A stretch of 64,000 nucleotides of DNA from Pseudomonas caspiana (GTDB lineage Bacteria > Pseudomonadota > Gammaproteobacteria > Pseudomonadales > Pseudomonadaceae), in NCBI RefSeq assembly GCF_002158995.1, contig NZ_LOHF01000010.1, forward strand, positions 130,945 to 194,944, written 5' to 3'. Numbering within the stretch: position 1 is the stretch's first letter; each line of letters starts with the position of its first letter. Shown here piece after piece: positions 18,339 through 27,104 of this stretch. The position numbers and the translations under genes are program-made. The notes beneath the pieces were generated by a model. That model saw only the letters and a program-made list of their open reading frames with translations, had not been told where the DNA came from and did no database searches.

Positions 18339-19197
18339 ACCGATTGTTGCCGATCAGTCCGTTGAGCTGCAGATGTTGCGCGATGAAGCAGACGCGTTGC
18401 GTGCCGAGCTTGAAGAAACCAATCAGGGCGTACTGGCGCTGTACGCCGAGCTGGATAATCAGGCGGAGGAGTTGCGTCAGGCCTCTGATTTGAAGAGCCG
18501 CTTTCTGTCTTACATGAGCCACGAATTCCGTACGCCGCTGGGGTCGATTCTGAGTATCACCAGTCTGCTTCAGGATGAAATCGACGGGCCGTTGAGCGAA
18601 GAGCAGCACAGGCAGGTGGGGTTTGTCAGTGGTGCGGCCCGTGAGCTGAGCGACATGGTCGATGACCTGCTTGATCTGGCCAAGATCGAAGCCGGGCGCA
18701 TCTCCATTTCCCCCGCATGGTTCGACATGTTCGACTTGTTCTCGGCGTTGCGTGGCATGTTCCGGCCAATCGTCAATGCCTCCTCGGTGGATCTCATTTT
18801 TGAGGAGCCTGTGGGCTTGCCGCGCCTCTATACCGACGACAAGAAGCTTGCGCAGATCCTGCGCAATTTCATCTCCAATTCCCTCAAGTTCACCCAGCGT
18901 GGTGAGGTGCGAGTGTCTGCGCGCCTGGAAAACGATCGCGAAATCCGCTTTGCGGTCGCGGATACCGGCGTGGGTATTCCTCAGGAAATGCATGGCGCTT
19001 TGTTCGAAGACTTCTCGCAGATCGACTCGCCCCTGCAAAAGCGTTTGCGCGGTACTGGCCTGGGTCTGTCATTGTGCAAACGATTTGCCGAGTTGCTGGG
19101 CGGGCGAGTAGGGCTGGAAAGCGAACCCGGCCACGGATCGACATTTTTCGTGATCATTCCATTGGCAATCGCCTCGGGGCATGCGGATGAAGCGTGA
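18331..19197 (+). CDS. Soluble histidine kinase of the stressosome operon
   Basis: The protein (288 residues) starts at GTG 18331, chosen because GGAGG lies 6 bases upstream and because an earlier start would add residues out of keeping with the family. It has no membrane segment or sensor domain: a coiled coil (about 10-55), then the HisKA box with His64 in YMSHEFRTPLG, then N-box RNFISNSLKF, G1 ADTGVGI and G2 GTGLGLSL. A kinase without its own sensor suggests input through protein contact, for example from released RsbT. It overlaps both neighbours, so it belongs to the same transcript. Confidence 0.92.
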   Translation: MPEPIVADQSVELQMLRDEADALRAELEETNQGVLALYAELDNQAEELRQASDLKSRFLSYMSHEFRTPLGSILSITSLLQDEIDGPLSEEQHRQVGFVSGAARELSDMVDDLLDLAKIEAGRISISPAWFDMFDLFSALRGMFRPIVNASSVDLIFEEPVGLPRLYTDDKKLAQILRNFISNSLKFTQRGEVRVSARLENDREIRFAVADTGVGIPQEMHGALFEDFSQIDSPLQKRLRGTGLGLSLCKRFAELLGGRVGLESEPGHGSTFFVIIPLAIASGHADEA

Positions 19198-21133
19198 ACT
19201 TCGGCTGCTGATTGTTGATGACAACGCAGCGACACGCTATGCGCTGCGTCGGCGCATGGAACGTCACGATTTTATTGTCAGCGAAGCGGGCACCGGCACT
19301 GACGGGCTTGAGCAGATTGCTGCGCAGGTTCCGGATGCGCTGATCCTCGATGTGAACCTGCCGGACATGAGCGGCTTCGATATCGTACGTCTGTTGCGAG
19401 CCGAACCACGCACTGCCTTGCTGCCCGTGGTGCATGTGTCTGCCGCGTCGATCCAGACCGCCGACATTGTCACCGGTCTCGAAGCCGGTGCTGACGCCTA
19501 TCTGGTGCATCCGGTGGACCCTGATGTATTGCTGGCGACCTTGCGAACGCTGCTGCGGGTGCGAGACACCGAATACGCGTTACGTGAGAGTGAAGCGCGT
19601 TTCAGGGAGATATTCGTCAATATTTCCGCACCGATTGCGGTGATGGACGCTCAGCTCAAGGTCCACGAGTGCAACCACGCGTTTGCGCTGCTGACCCATC
19701 AAAGCCTTGCCCAGGAAACCATGCTGGGCTCTCTGGCGGATGATCAGGATGAAGTCATTCAGGAGCTGCGTGCAGGCTTGTTGGCCGGCGAGCGCTGGCA
19801 AGGTACTTTGCGCATGCTGGTCAGAGGCGAATTGCGCGAGACCGAGTGGCAGGTGTCACCTTACCGCACGCCAGAGCTGAGCCTCGTGTTCGTCGAGGAC
19901 GTGACCGAGCACCGGCAGCGTGAGCAATCACACCTCAAGCAGCTCGACAGCGTCAACACCAAGCTTGCCCATGAAGTGGCCGAACGTGCCCGCACCGAAG
20001 CGCAGTTGCTTCAGGCGCAGAAAATGGATGCGATTGGCAAGCTGACCGGCGGCATCGCCCATGACTTCAACAACTTGCTGACAGGTATCATTACCGGCAT
20101 CGAGTTGATCAAGAAGCGCACCCAGGAAAACCGCCCCGAGAAAATCATGCGCTACGCCGAGGCCGCGCTGGCATCCGCTTCCAGCGCGGCGGCTCTGACC
20201 CATCGCTTACTGGCATTTGCTCGTCAGCAACCGCTTGATGCGCGACCCATCGATATCAACAAGCACATCCGTTCGCTGGAGGATTTGCTGCGCCGCACCA
20301 TTGGCAAACGCATTGCGTTGACCCTGGACCTGACTTCGCAATCGGCCATTGCGCTGGTGGATGGCAGTCAGCTGGAAAGTGCATTGCTGAATCTGGTCAT
20401 CAACGCGCGCGACGCGTTACCTAACGGCGGCACGATTCGTGTGACCACTTTCGCCGCGCATTCAAGCGGCGATGCCAGGCTGGCGGATGGCGCTTACCTG
20501 GCGCTGTCGGTCAAGGATGACGGCATCGGCATCGAGCACAGTGTCATCGACAAGGTGTTTGATCCGTTCTTCACCACCAAGCCTATTGGTGAGGGCACCG
20601 GGCTGGGGCTATCGACCATCTATGGCTTCGCTCGGCAGTCGCGAGGCGACGTAGTCATTCGCAGCGTTGTAGGCCACGGCACCGAAGTGACCCTGATGCT
20701 GCCAGCCGGGATTGATTCTGTGCCGGTGGAGGATGCGCCAAGTGCTGCTCCACGGGAAGGCGCGGGGCAGCACATTCTGATCGTTGAGGACACGGCGTCA
20801 GTGCGGATGTTCGTCAACGAGTTGCTGGTCGATACCGGCTATCGCTGCACTCAGGCAGGTGACGTCGCTACGGCATTGTCGATACTTGAAAACGATGCAT
20901 CCATCGACCTGCTCCTCACAGATGTCGGCTTGCCGCATATGAACGGGCGAGAACTGGCGGATCGGGCCAGGGCCTGGCGACCTTGCTTGCCGGTACTGTT
21001 CATGACCGGTTATGCCGAGAACGCGGTGAACCGGCAGAGCTTTCTGGGGGAGGGCATGGACATGATTATCAAGCCCTTCAAACTGGGCGCTTTACTCGAG
21101 AAAGTCGACACCATGCTTGAGTCGCAGCCCTGA
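19181..21133 (+). CDS. Hybrid sensor kinase: REC-PAS-HisKA-HATPase-REC
   Basis: Counting from the ATG at 19181 (an alternative ATG is at 19187), the 650 residues contain a receiver domain (1-125; DD13-14, Asp57), a PAS domain (about 135-255), a coiled coil, a HisKA domain with His294 in GGIAHDFNNLL, an ATPase domain (N-box NLVINARDAL, G1 DDGIGI, G2 GTGLGLSTI), and a second receiver (about 528-645; VEDTASVR, TDVGLP, MTGYAE, IIKPFK). The first receiver lacks the usual lysine (LVHPVD instead of a KP motif, His110). The upstream histidine kinase could phosphorylate the first receiver. No DNA-binding or GGDEF output domain is present, so a further protein must carry the output. Confidence 0.92.
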   Translation: MRMKRELRLLIVDDNAATRYALRRRMERHDFIVSEAGTGTDGLEQIAAQVPDALILDVNLPDMSGFDIVRLLRAEPRTALLPVVHVSAASIQTADIVTGLEAGADAYLVHPVDPDVLLATLRTLLRVRDTEYALRESEARFREIFVNISAPIAVMDAQLKVHECNHAFALLTHQSLAQETMLGSLADDQDEVIQELRAGLLAGERWQGTLRMLVRGELRETEWQVSPYRTPELSLVFVEDVTEHRQREQSHLKQLDSVNTKLAHEVAERARTEAQLLQAQKMDAIGKLTGGIAHDFNNLLTGIITGIELIKKRTQENRPEKIMRYAEAALASASSAAALTHRLLAFARQQPLDARPIDINKHIRSLEDLLRRTIGKRIALTLDLTSQSAIALVDGSQLESALLNLVINARDALPNGGTIRVTTFAAHSSGDARLADGAYLALSVKDDGIGIEHSVIDKVFDPFFTTKPIGEGTGLGLSTIYGFARQSRGDVVIRSVVGHGTEVTLMLPAGIDSVPVEDAPSAAPREGAGQHILIVEDTASVRMFVNELLVDTGYRCTQAGDVATALSILENDASIDLLLTDVGLPHMNGRELADRARAWRPCLPVLFMTGYAENAVNRQSFLGEGMDMIIKPFKLGALLEKVDTMLESQP

Positions 21134-21665
21134 AACAGCTGATCGCCCGCCAGTTTTCAGTGACTGCACAGTCACAACCAGAAATATGTAGTGCTCTAAA
21201 AATATCACTACATAATTCTTGACGAAGCCCTTTTCGACTTGCATTATGCAGCTGTCTCCCTGATCGGGAGAGTTGCAAAGGGTGTTCTTGACATGCACGA
21301 CGAGCCGTCGTGATGTTCCCGGATGTGTGCTGCCCACAAGGCAGATTGATGAAGCTGACCCGGCATGAGCGTCGTCTGACGTGAAGATGCTGGCGATACG
21401 TCCTCATGAGGCTTGTGGCTGACAGCTGTCAAGTTGCCGTTGGTTTCGGATGTTTCGCTACTTCTCCTCTCGTTGAGACGCTGCCGCGTAGCAGCTTTTC
21501 ATCAAGGCTACATGCATCTAGTCAAGGGCCGGTTCTGCAAGGGTGTGAACGATAACGAGTGTTTCATCGTTTCGTTCATCTGCAGCAATACGAATTAATT
21601 GGCCGATTTGATGATGTGTTTGAGCTAACTAATTAATCAGATAACGAGCGGTCAAGGAGTTACAC
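21134..21665. other. 532-bp intergenic region, no gene seen
   Basis: No open reading frame with coding character or recognisable RNA gene was found. The part up to 21250 and the part after 21540 are AT-rich relative to the neighbours. A sigma-70-like promoter candidate lies at 21219-21247, 420 bp before the next gene, which leaves room for a long leader or a small RNA. A TTGACA at 21288 has no good -10 partner. Confidence 0.5.
21219..21247 (+). promoter_or_regulatory. Candidate sigma-70 promoter
   Basis: TTGACG (21219-21224) and CATTAT (21242-21247) are separated by exactly 17 bases and match the -35/-10 consensus at 5/6 and 4/6 positions. It points toward the small unknown gene at 21666. 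The distance to that gene is large, so it might drive a small RNA or a long leader instead. Confidence 0.35.
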
Positions 21666-21995
21666 ATGAACTTGAATAAGCAACCAACGATTGATGAGCT
21701 TTCCGAACTGTTTGCTGCGCGTAAAGACAGTCTGGATAACCATATTCTGTGGGTATGCGAAGAGGGGGAAGTGCGTATTGATCCTCTTGCTTCAGGCGTG
21801 CCGGAAGAGCAGTTCGTTGCCAGTCGCCCTAACTTGCGTACTCGCCTGTCGATGTACCGCCGTGGTCATGGCTGGGTAGGCAAGAAGGCCGCCGCCGACA
21901 AGCAATTCATGAGTGATGTGCTGCAAACACTGCAGGATGTGTGGAGTCAAGCCCAGCGTCAGCCTGACGCGCGGGTTGCTGAGCGGTCGTATTAA
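21666..21995 (+). CDS. Small protein of unknown function (109 residues)
   Basis: I do not recognise the family. The protein has no signal peptide or membrane helix. The N-terminal half is acidic (DELSELFAARKDSLDNHILWVCEEGEV) and the rest is basic and hydrophilic, with an RRGHGWVGKKAAADKQF segment around residues 65-80. AAGGAG sits 6 bases before the ATG, which supports a real, well translated gene. It lies directly downstream of the stressosome operon in the same direction, with a separate promoter region, and could be one of its targets, but nothing in the sequence proves that. Confidence 0.75.
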   Translation: MNLNKQPTIDELSELFAARKDSLDNHILWVCEEGEVRIDPLASGVPEEQFVASRPNLRTRLSMYRRGHGWVGKKAAADKQFMSDVLQTLQDVWSQAQRQPDARVAERSY

Positions 21996-22011
21996 GTTGA
22001 GTTCGCAGTAA

Positions 22012-22090
22012 TCCCCTGTAGGCGCGAATTCATTCGCGAAGCGTAGTGACAGTCGCATTGCTTCGCGAACAAGTTCGCTCCTACAGGGGA
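22012..22090. repeat. Palindromic intergenic element (TCCCCTGTAG type)
   Basis: TCCCCTGTAGGCGCGAATTC pairs with the right arm ending CGCTCCTACAGGGGA. The inner parts (TTCGCGAAGC / GCTTCGCGAA) also pair, giving a long hairpin. It follows the small unknown gene and may end its transcript. Confidence 0.88.
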
Positions 22091-22213
22091 TGTATGTTGT
22101 GCATTGTCTTCGTGGGCGCCAACTTGTTGGCGAGGCGGTGTGTCAGGGCAATTGTTTCGCGAACGCGTTCATGTTTTCTTAATAGATACAAGTAACAGAG
22201 TTGAACCGCATTC

Positions 22214-22303
22214 CTGTAGGCGTGAGCTTGCTCACGATTGCATCAGGTCTCACGACAAGTTGTTGTGATGAATATTGAATCGCGAGCAAACTCACTCCTA
22301 CAG
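22214..22303. repeat. Palindromic intergenic element (CTGTAGGCGTGAGC type)
   Basis: The left arm CTGTAGGCGTGAGCTTGCTC and right arm GCGAGCAAACTCACTCCTACAG pair with a few mismatches over about 25 bp, with a long central loop. It is a second copy in the same 509-bp gap, 120 bases after the first. Confidence 0.85.
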
Positions 22304-22344
22304 TTCATATGCCGCGAGAAACGGCGATGCAATTGACTTCATGG

Positions 22345-22388
22345 CATCTACATAGCCATGTCATCTACATAGCCATTTCATTTACATA
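22345..22388. repeat. Short 17-bp tandem repeat
   Basis: CATCTACATAGCCATGT (22345-22361) is followed by CATCTACATAGCCATTT (22362-22378) and a partial third unit CATTTACATAG (22379-22388). It lies about 115 bp upstream of the LysR gene. The remaining bases of the 21996-22504 gap hold no gene that I can see. Confidence 0.8.
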
Positions 22389-22504
22389 GATAGTCCCTGC
22401 AACCCTCAAGTAGGCTTGTTCTGTTCGATAGGTTAGGCTTGGCCGCTTCCCGACGTTAGCGCCGGGCAGTATCTGATCTTCATCGTTCATGACAAGGCGC
22501 GTGT

Positions 22505-23455
22505 ATGGATTTGCGGCAACTGGAAGCGTTCGCGGCGGTTATGTCGGCTGGCAGTGTCACGGCGGCGGGCAAGATGCTCGGTCGTTCACAACCCTCGGTC
22601 ACGCGGGTCATTCAGGAGCTTGAGCAGGAGCTTGGCTTTGCTCTGTTCGAACGCAGCGGGCCCAAGGTCACGCCGACCCAGAAAGCGTTCATGATGTACG
22701 CCGAGGTGGAAAGTGCCTTGCTGGGCATCCGTAACATTCGCCAGCGCGCCTTGCATATTGCTCAGGATGAAAACCGCCAGATCAAGCTCGTCGCAATCCC
22801 GGCACTGGCCGCCGGTTTACTGCCTGCGGCTTTGTCCCGGCTGCCGCAGCCTCTGCAACCGCAGCACATTCAATTGCACAGCATGTCTCCGGAAAACGTC
22901 GTTCAGGCAGTCCTTTCCAAGACCATGGACCTGGGGGCAGTGAGTCTGCCGCTGGAGCATCGTGGCCTGGACATCCACTGGATCGGCGAGTCGCCGTGCG
23001 TGGCCGTGCTGCCCGCAGATTCAGAACTGGCTCGCTACGACGTACTGCCCATGGAGGTGCTGGCGGCGCACCCGTTAATCACCATGTCCAACCCGTTCCG
23101 TTTCCGTCGTCGTATCGACAAGGCGTTTCAGGATGCAGGTGGCAGGACGCCGCATATGCTCGATACCAACACCTCTCTGGTCGCCATGCAGATGGCTCGG
23201 GTCGGGTTGGGTATCGCCCTGGTGGACCCGTTCACGGCACTGGGTGTACCGATCAATGGTGTTGTAGTGCGACCTATCGAGTGCAACATCCCGTTCTTCT
23301 TCGGCTTGATTTCTGCCTTTGCCAGCCCGCTATCCGATGTGGCGGTGGCACTGGTCGACGAACTTGCCAGGTCCGCTCAGGCGCTTCTGCCGTCGATGAT
23401 CATGCACGACCCAAGCGAACACGACGCTTTGCTGCAGAGCATTTATGCGGGGTAG
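22505..23455 (+). CDS. LysR-family transcriptional regulator
   Basis: The 316-residue protein has a winged helix-turn-helix (1-60; SVTAAGKMLGRSQPSVTRVIQELE) and a LysR effector-binding domain (about 90-300). It lies 315 bp upstream of, and in the same direction as, the flavin monooxygenase/ABC importer operon and is the likely regulator; a perfect palindrome between them is a candidate site. Confidence 0.9.
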   Translation: MDLRQLEAFAAVMSAGSVTAAGKMLGRSQPSVTRVIQELEQELGFALFERSGPKVTPTQKAFMMYAEVESALLGIRNIRQRALHIAQDENRQIKLVAIPALAAGLLPAALSRLPQPLQPQHIQLHSMSPENVVQAVLSKTMDLGAVSLPLEHRGLDIHWIGESPCVAVLPADSELARYDVLPMEVLAAHPLITMSNPFRFRRRIDKAFQDAGGRTPHMLDTNTSLVAMQMARVGLGIALVDPFTALGVPINGVVVRPIECNIPFFFGLISAFASPLSDVAVALVDELARSAQALLPSMIMHDPSEHDALLQSIYAG

Positions 23456-23531
23456 TCGCAGGTTTTGAGCGGTGGCGGTGCGCGTACCCCACACCAGAGC
23501 TCAACCCTGTCTTGATCTGAAATGCGGTTTC

Positions 23532-23567
23532 CTGTGGGAGCAGAGCTTGGTCTGGGCGGCTTCCACA
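23532..23567. repeat. Short palindromic element
   Basis: CTGTGGGAGCAGAGCTTGG is followed by a right end CTTCCACAG. It is a truncated copy of the GTGGGAGC family that follows the LysR gene. Confidence 0.6.
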
Positions 23568-23613
23568 GGGGGAATGCATCAGCTGCACCATTGCTGCCAC
23601 TAATACCTTTCTG

Positions 23614-23700
23614 GAATATCAATATTCAATAATCATCGTTGAAGGAATATTTCACGGCTTCTACTATTCGCTTTACGAATTCATGAGCCTTATGAATTCG
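23614..23700. promoter_or_regulatory. Two perfect palindromes upstream of the monooxygenase operon
   Basis: CGAATTCAT-N7-ATGAATTCG (23676-23700) is a perfect 9-bp-arm inverted repeat 70 bp before the start codon of the monooxygenase. GAATAT-CA-ATATTC (23614-23627) is a second, smaller one. The 23590-23770 region is markedly AT-rich. The large palindrome has the size expected of a LysR-type activator site and may be bound by the upstream LysR protein. Confidence 0.5.
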
Positions 23701-23770
23701 AAAATGTATGAGTGTGGAATGCTTCTTGTATAGCAAGTGACCACCTTTTCTCGAATGCCGAGTATTGAAA

Positions 23771-25231
23771 ATGTCCGATTTGAACACCGCCAGTGGTCTT
23801 GCTGCGCTGGAAGCTCGCCTGCAGCAGGATTTGCAATGGCTGGATCTGCCTGCTTCACCCTGGGTAAAACCGCGGGTCAATGACGGGCAGGCGGTGTTGG
23901 ATGTGGCCATTATCGGTGGCGGCATGGCGGGCCTGGCACTGGCCGCCGAGCTACGCAACATGGGTGTGATCGCGCGCATTTACGATCAATCGCCAGCCGG
24001 TTTCGAAGGCCCGTGGGCGACTACCGCGCGCATGGAAACGTTGCGTTCGCCCAAACAACTGACGGGTCCCGCATTGGGCCTGCCTGCCCTGACATTCAGA
24101 GCCTGGTTCGAGGCACAGTTCGGTCTGGCGGCGTGGAATGCGCTGGACAAGATCCCGCGTCTGCAATGGGCGGATTACCTGCGCTGGTATCGCAAAGCAC
24201 TCAAGCTGGACGTGCGCAACGAGCATCGGGTGAGCCGGGTCCAGCCTCGTGCGGACGGTCTGGTTGAGCTGGATGTCCAGCATGCCGGGCAGCTTCAAAC
24301 TATTGTGGCCCGCCACGTGGTGTTGGCCACTGGTCGCGATGGTCTGGGTGGTCCTTGGGTGCCTGATTTTGCCCACAGTTTGCCCCGGCATTTCTGGGCG
24401 CATTCGGCTGACGGGTTGCAGGACGATTGGTTCGTCGGCAAGCGCGTTGCTGTGATCGGTGGTGGTGCATCGGCGATGGACAGTGCTGCCACCGCGCTGG
24501 AAGCTGGTGCGCAGCGGGTCGATCTGCTGATTCGTCGGGCCGAGCTGCCGCGGGTCAACAAAGGCAAGGGCGCTGGCAATCCAGGCATGACCCACGGTTA
24601 CTGGCGCCTGCCGGATACCTGGAAATGGCGAATTCGCAAATACCTGAACACTCAGCAAGTCCCACCGCCGAGGGGCAGTACACAGCGTGTTTCCCGCTCC
24701 CCCAACTCCCGTTTTCTGCTGAACAGCCCGGTCGTTGCCGTTCAGGAAAACCCGGCCGGTGGCCTGTGGGTGGATACGCCGAAGGCGCGGATCGAGGTGG
24801 ATTTTCTGGTATTCGCTACCGGCTTTCGCACCAACTTCCAGCTGCGTCCCGAGTTCGCCAGTTTTGCCTCGCATGTCCGCGCCTGGAGCGACAGCTTCAC
24901 ACCACCCGGCGGCGAGCCGGATAACGAACTGGAGGACTTGCCGGACCTGGGTCTGTGCTTCGAATTTCAGGAAAAGACCCCCGGAGCATGCCCCGGCATC
25001 GGTCAGATTCATTGCTTCAACTATCCGGCAGCCCTGAGCTACGGCGCGGTGTCGGGTGATATCCCGGCCATCAGCGAAGGCGCCAAGCGTCTCGCTCAAG
25101 GGCTGGCAGGCCAGTTATTCAACGAAGACATCGAGCTGCATTTTGAAGCGATGCAGAACTACGCCGAACCTGAGTTGCTCGGTGATGAATGGGTCGCCAG
25201 CGAGCCGACGGCTCAAGAGTTACGCGGATGA
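23771..25231 (+). CDS. FAD/NAD(P)-dependent monooxygenase-like oxidoreductase
   Basis: This 486-residue flavoprotein has an N-terminal FAD dinucleotide-binding motif VAIIGGGMAGLAL (about 44-56) and a second Rossmann motif for NAD(P) VAVIGGGASAMDSA (about 227-240). VFATGF is the ATG-type motif of flavin-containing/N-hydroxylating monooxygenases. It probably uses NAD(P)H and oxygen to oxidise a nitrogen- or sulfur-containing substrate, but the substrate is unknown. The ATG at 23771 was chosen over the TTG at 23765. Its stop overlaps the start of the permease gene (ATGA), so uptake and oxidation are coupled. Confidence 0.88.
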   Translation: MSDLNTASGLAALEARLQQDLQWLDLPASPWVKPRVNDGQAVLDVAIIGGGMAGLALAAELRNMGVIARIYDQSPAGFEGPWATTARMETLRSPKQLTGPALGLPALTFRAWFEAQFGLAAWNALDKIPRLQWADYLRWYRKALKLDVRNEHRVSRVQPRADGLVELDVQHAGQLQTIVARHVVLATGRDGLGGPWVPDFAHSLPRHFWAHSADGLQDDWFVGKRVAVIGGGASAMDSAATALEAGAQRVDLLIRRAELPRVNKGKGAGNPGMTHGYWRLPDTWKWRIRKYLNTQQVPPPRGSTQRVSRSPNSRFLLNSPVVAVQENPAGGLWVDTPKARIEVDFLVFATGFRTNFQLRPEFASFASHVRAWSDSFTPPGGEPDNELEDLPDLGLCFEFQEKTPGACPGIGQIHCFNYPAALSYGAVSGDIPAISEGAKRLAQGLAGQLFNEDIELHFEAMQNYAEPELLGDEWVASEPTAQELRG

Positions 25232-26202
25232 TCGGCTGGCTGGTGCGGCGCCTGAGTCAGTCGCTGTTGGTGGTACTGCTGATGACCCTGGTGGTTTTCA
25301 TTGGCCTGAACGCCATCGGCAATCCGATGGACATTCTGGTCGGCGAGGACCTCAACCAGGCCGAACGTCTGGCAGCCATTGCTCATCTGGGGCTGGATAA
25401 GCCGTTATGGCAGCAATACCTGTTGTTCCTCAAGGGCGCTGTGCAAGGCAATCTCGGTCAGAGCTTTGTTTACCACGAAGACGCCATGCGCCTGATCGTG
25501 CAGCGCCTGCCCGCGACGTTTGAACTGGCTTTTAGCGCGATGTTTCTCGCTGTCGTGCTTGGCGTGCCGCTGGGCATGTTCGCCGGCAGCTATCCCGATC
25601 ACCCGTTGTCACGCATGTTGATGGCCTCCAGCATTGTCGGTTTTTCGCTGCCCGCGTTCTGGGTGGCGTTGATGATGATCATGCTGTTCTCCATCAAGCT
25701 TGGCTGGCTGCCCGCCAGCGGCCGGGGTGAAACCCGTGAACTGTTCGGCATTCAGTGGTCCTTCCTGACCCTCGACGGTTTGCAGCACCTGATTTTGCCT
25801 GCACTCAATCTGGCGCTGTTCAAGATATCTCTGGTGCTGCGCCTGACCCGTGCTGGCGTGCGTGAAGTGCTGCCGCAGGAATACGTGAAGTTTGCCCGCG
25901 CCAAAGGCCTGTCGCCGGTGCGGGTGATGTGCATGCATGTAATGCGCAACACCATGATTCCGCTGGTCACGGTGTTGGCCATGGAGCTGGGGTCGACGAT
26001 CGCGTATGCCGTGGTGACCGAAAGCATTTTTGCCTGGCCCGGTGCAGGCAAGCTGATTCTGGACAGCATCAACATGCTAGACCGCCCGGTGGTGGTGGCT
26101 TATCTGATGGTGGTTGTGGTGATTTTTGTGGTGCTCAATCTGATTGTCGATGCGCTGTATTACTTCCTCGACCCGCGTGTGCGTGTGGAGGGGAAACGAT
26201 GA
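25228..26202 (+). CDS. Peptide/nickel-type ABC transporter permease 1 (DppB-like)
   Basis: The 324-residue membrane protein has about six helices, the DppB/OppB N-terminal pattern MIGWLVRRLSQSLLVVLLMT, and the cytoplasmic EAA loop around YVKFARAKGLSPVRVM. It pairs with the DppC-like gene. The start at 25228 overlaps the monooxygenase stop. Confidence 0.92.
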   Translation: MIGWLVRRLSQSLLVVLLMTLVVFIGLNAIGNPMDILVGEDLNQAERLAAIAHLGLDKPLWQQYLLFLKGAVQGNLGQSFVYHEDAMRLIVQRLPATFELAFSAMFLAVVLGVPLGMFAGSYPDHPLSRMLMASSIVGFSLPAFWVALMMIMLFSIKLGWLPASGRGETRELFGIQWSFLTLDGLQHLILPALNLALFKISLVLRLTRAGVREVLPQEYVKFARAKGLSPVRVMCMHVMRNTMIPLVTVLAMELGSTIAYAVVTESIFAWPGAGKLILDSINMLDRPVVVAYLMVVVVIFVVLNLIVDALYYFLDPRVRVEGKR

Positions 26203-27104
26203 GCCAGGTCCCCTTAGCGACTTTCAAGGCGCAATCGCCATGGCGGCGCGGCATCTCCGAGTTCAAGACTTCGCCGACAGCGATGCTCGGTTTGCTGGTG
26301 TTGGTGTTTATCGTCGGTGTCGCGGCGCTGGCGCCGTGGATTGTTCATCAGAATCCCTATGACCTGATGCAGCTCAACGTTCTGGATGCGCGCCTGCCTC
26401 CGGGGACGGAAAACGTTGATGAGGGGTACATCTATTGGCTGGGCACCGATGGCCAGGGGCGCGATTTGCTGTCGGCGATTATTTACGGCCTGCGTATCAG
26501 CCTTTGGGTCGGTATTGGTTCGGCGCTGATCGCGGCGGTACTCGGCACCATGCTCGGTTTGTTGTCCGCGTATGCGGGTGGTTGGGTCGATGCGTTGTTG
26601 ATGCGTCTGGTGGATTTGCTGTTGTCGTTCCCGGTGATCCTCATGGCGTTGATGATTCTCGCCTGGCTGGGCAAGGGCGTCGGCAATGTGATGCTGACGC
26701 TGGTGGTGCTGGAATGGGCCTATTACGCGCGTACCGCCCGTGGTCAGGCGCTGACTGAAAGCCGCCGCGAATACGTCGATGCCGCGCGCGGGCAGGGCAT
26801 CGGTTCGTGGCGCATTGTGGTCGGGCACATTCTGCCCAACTGCCTGCCACCGCTGATCGTTATCGGCGCGTTGCAGATCGCCCGGGCTATCACTCTGGAA
26901 GCAACCCTGTCGTTTCTCGGACTTGGCGTGCCGATCACCGAACCTTCGCTGGGCCTGCTGATTGCCAATGGCTTTCAGTACATGCTCAGCGATGAATACT
27001 GGATCAGCTTCTATCCCGGTGTGGCGCTGCTGATCACCATCGTTGCCATCAACCTGGTGGGCGACCGTCTGCGTGATGTGCTGAACCCGAGGTTGCAACG
27101 ATGA
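26199..27104 (+). CDS. Peptide/nickel-type ABC transporter permease 2 (DppC-like)
   Basis: The 301-residue protein has an N-terminal helix, a periplasmic loop with LGTDGQGRDLLSAIIYG (the DppC/OppC signature) and four or five further helices. The EAA loop is around YVDAARGQGIGSWRIV. The start at 26199 was placed by the ATGA overlap with the previous stop; upstream in-frame starts lie inside the DppB gene. Confidence 0.92.
   Translation: MSQVPLATFKAQSPWRRGISEFKTSPTAMLGLLVLVFIVGVAALAPWIVHQNPYDLMQLNVLDARLPPGTENVDEGYIYWLGTDGQGRDLLSAIIYGLRISLWVGIGSALIAAVLGTMLGLLSAYAGGWVDALLMRLVDLLLSFPVILMALMILAWLGKGVGNVMLTLVVLEWAYYARTARGQALTESRREYVDAARGQGIGSWRIVVGHILPNCLPPLIVIGALQIARAITLEATLSFLGLGVPITEPSLGLLIANGFQYMLSDEYWISFYPGVALLITIVAINLVGDRLRDVLNPRLQR

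Noticed and set aside
21288..21316. Second promoter at TTGACA (21288)
   Set aside because: The -35 matches perfectly but the element at the right spacing (TGATGT) is a poor -10.
23951..25099. 382-residue minus-strand ORF
   Set aside because: It is the antisense of the flavin monooxygenase gene, with no recognisable motif.
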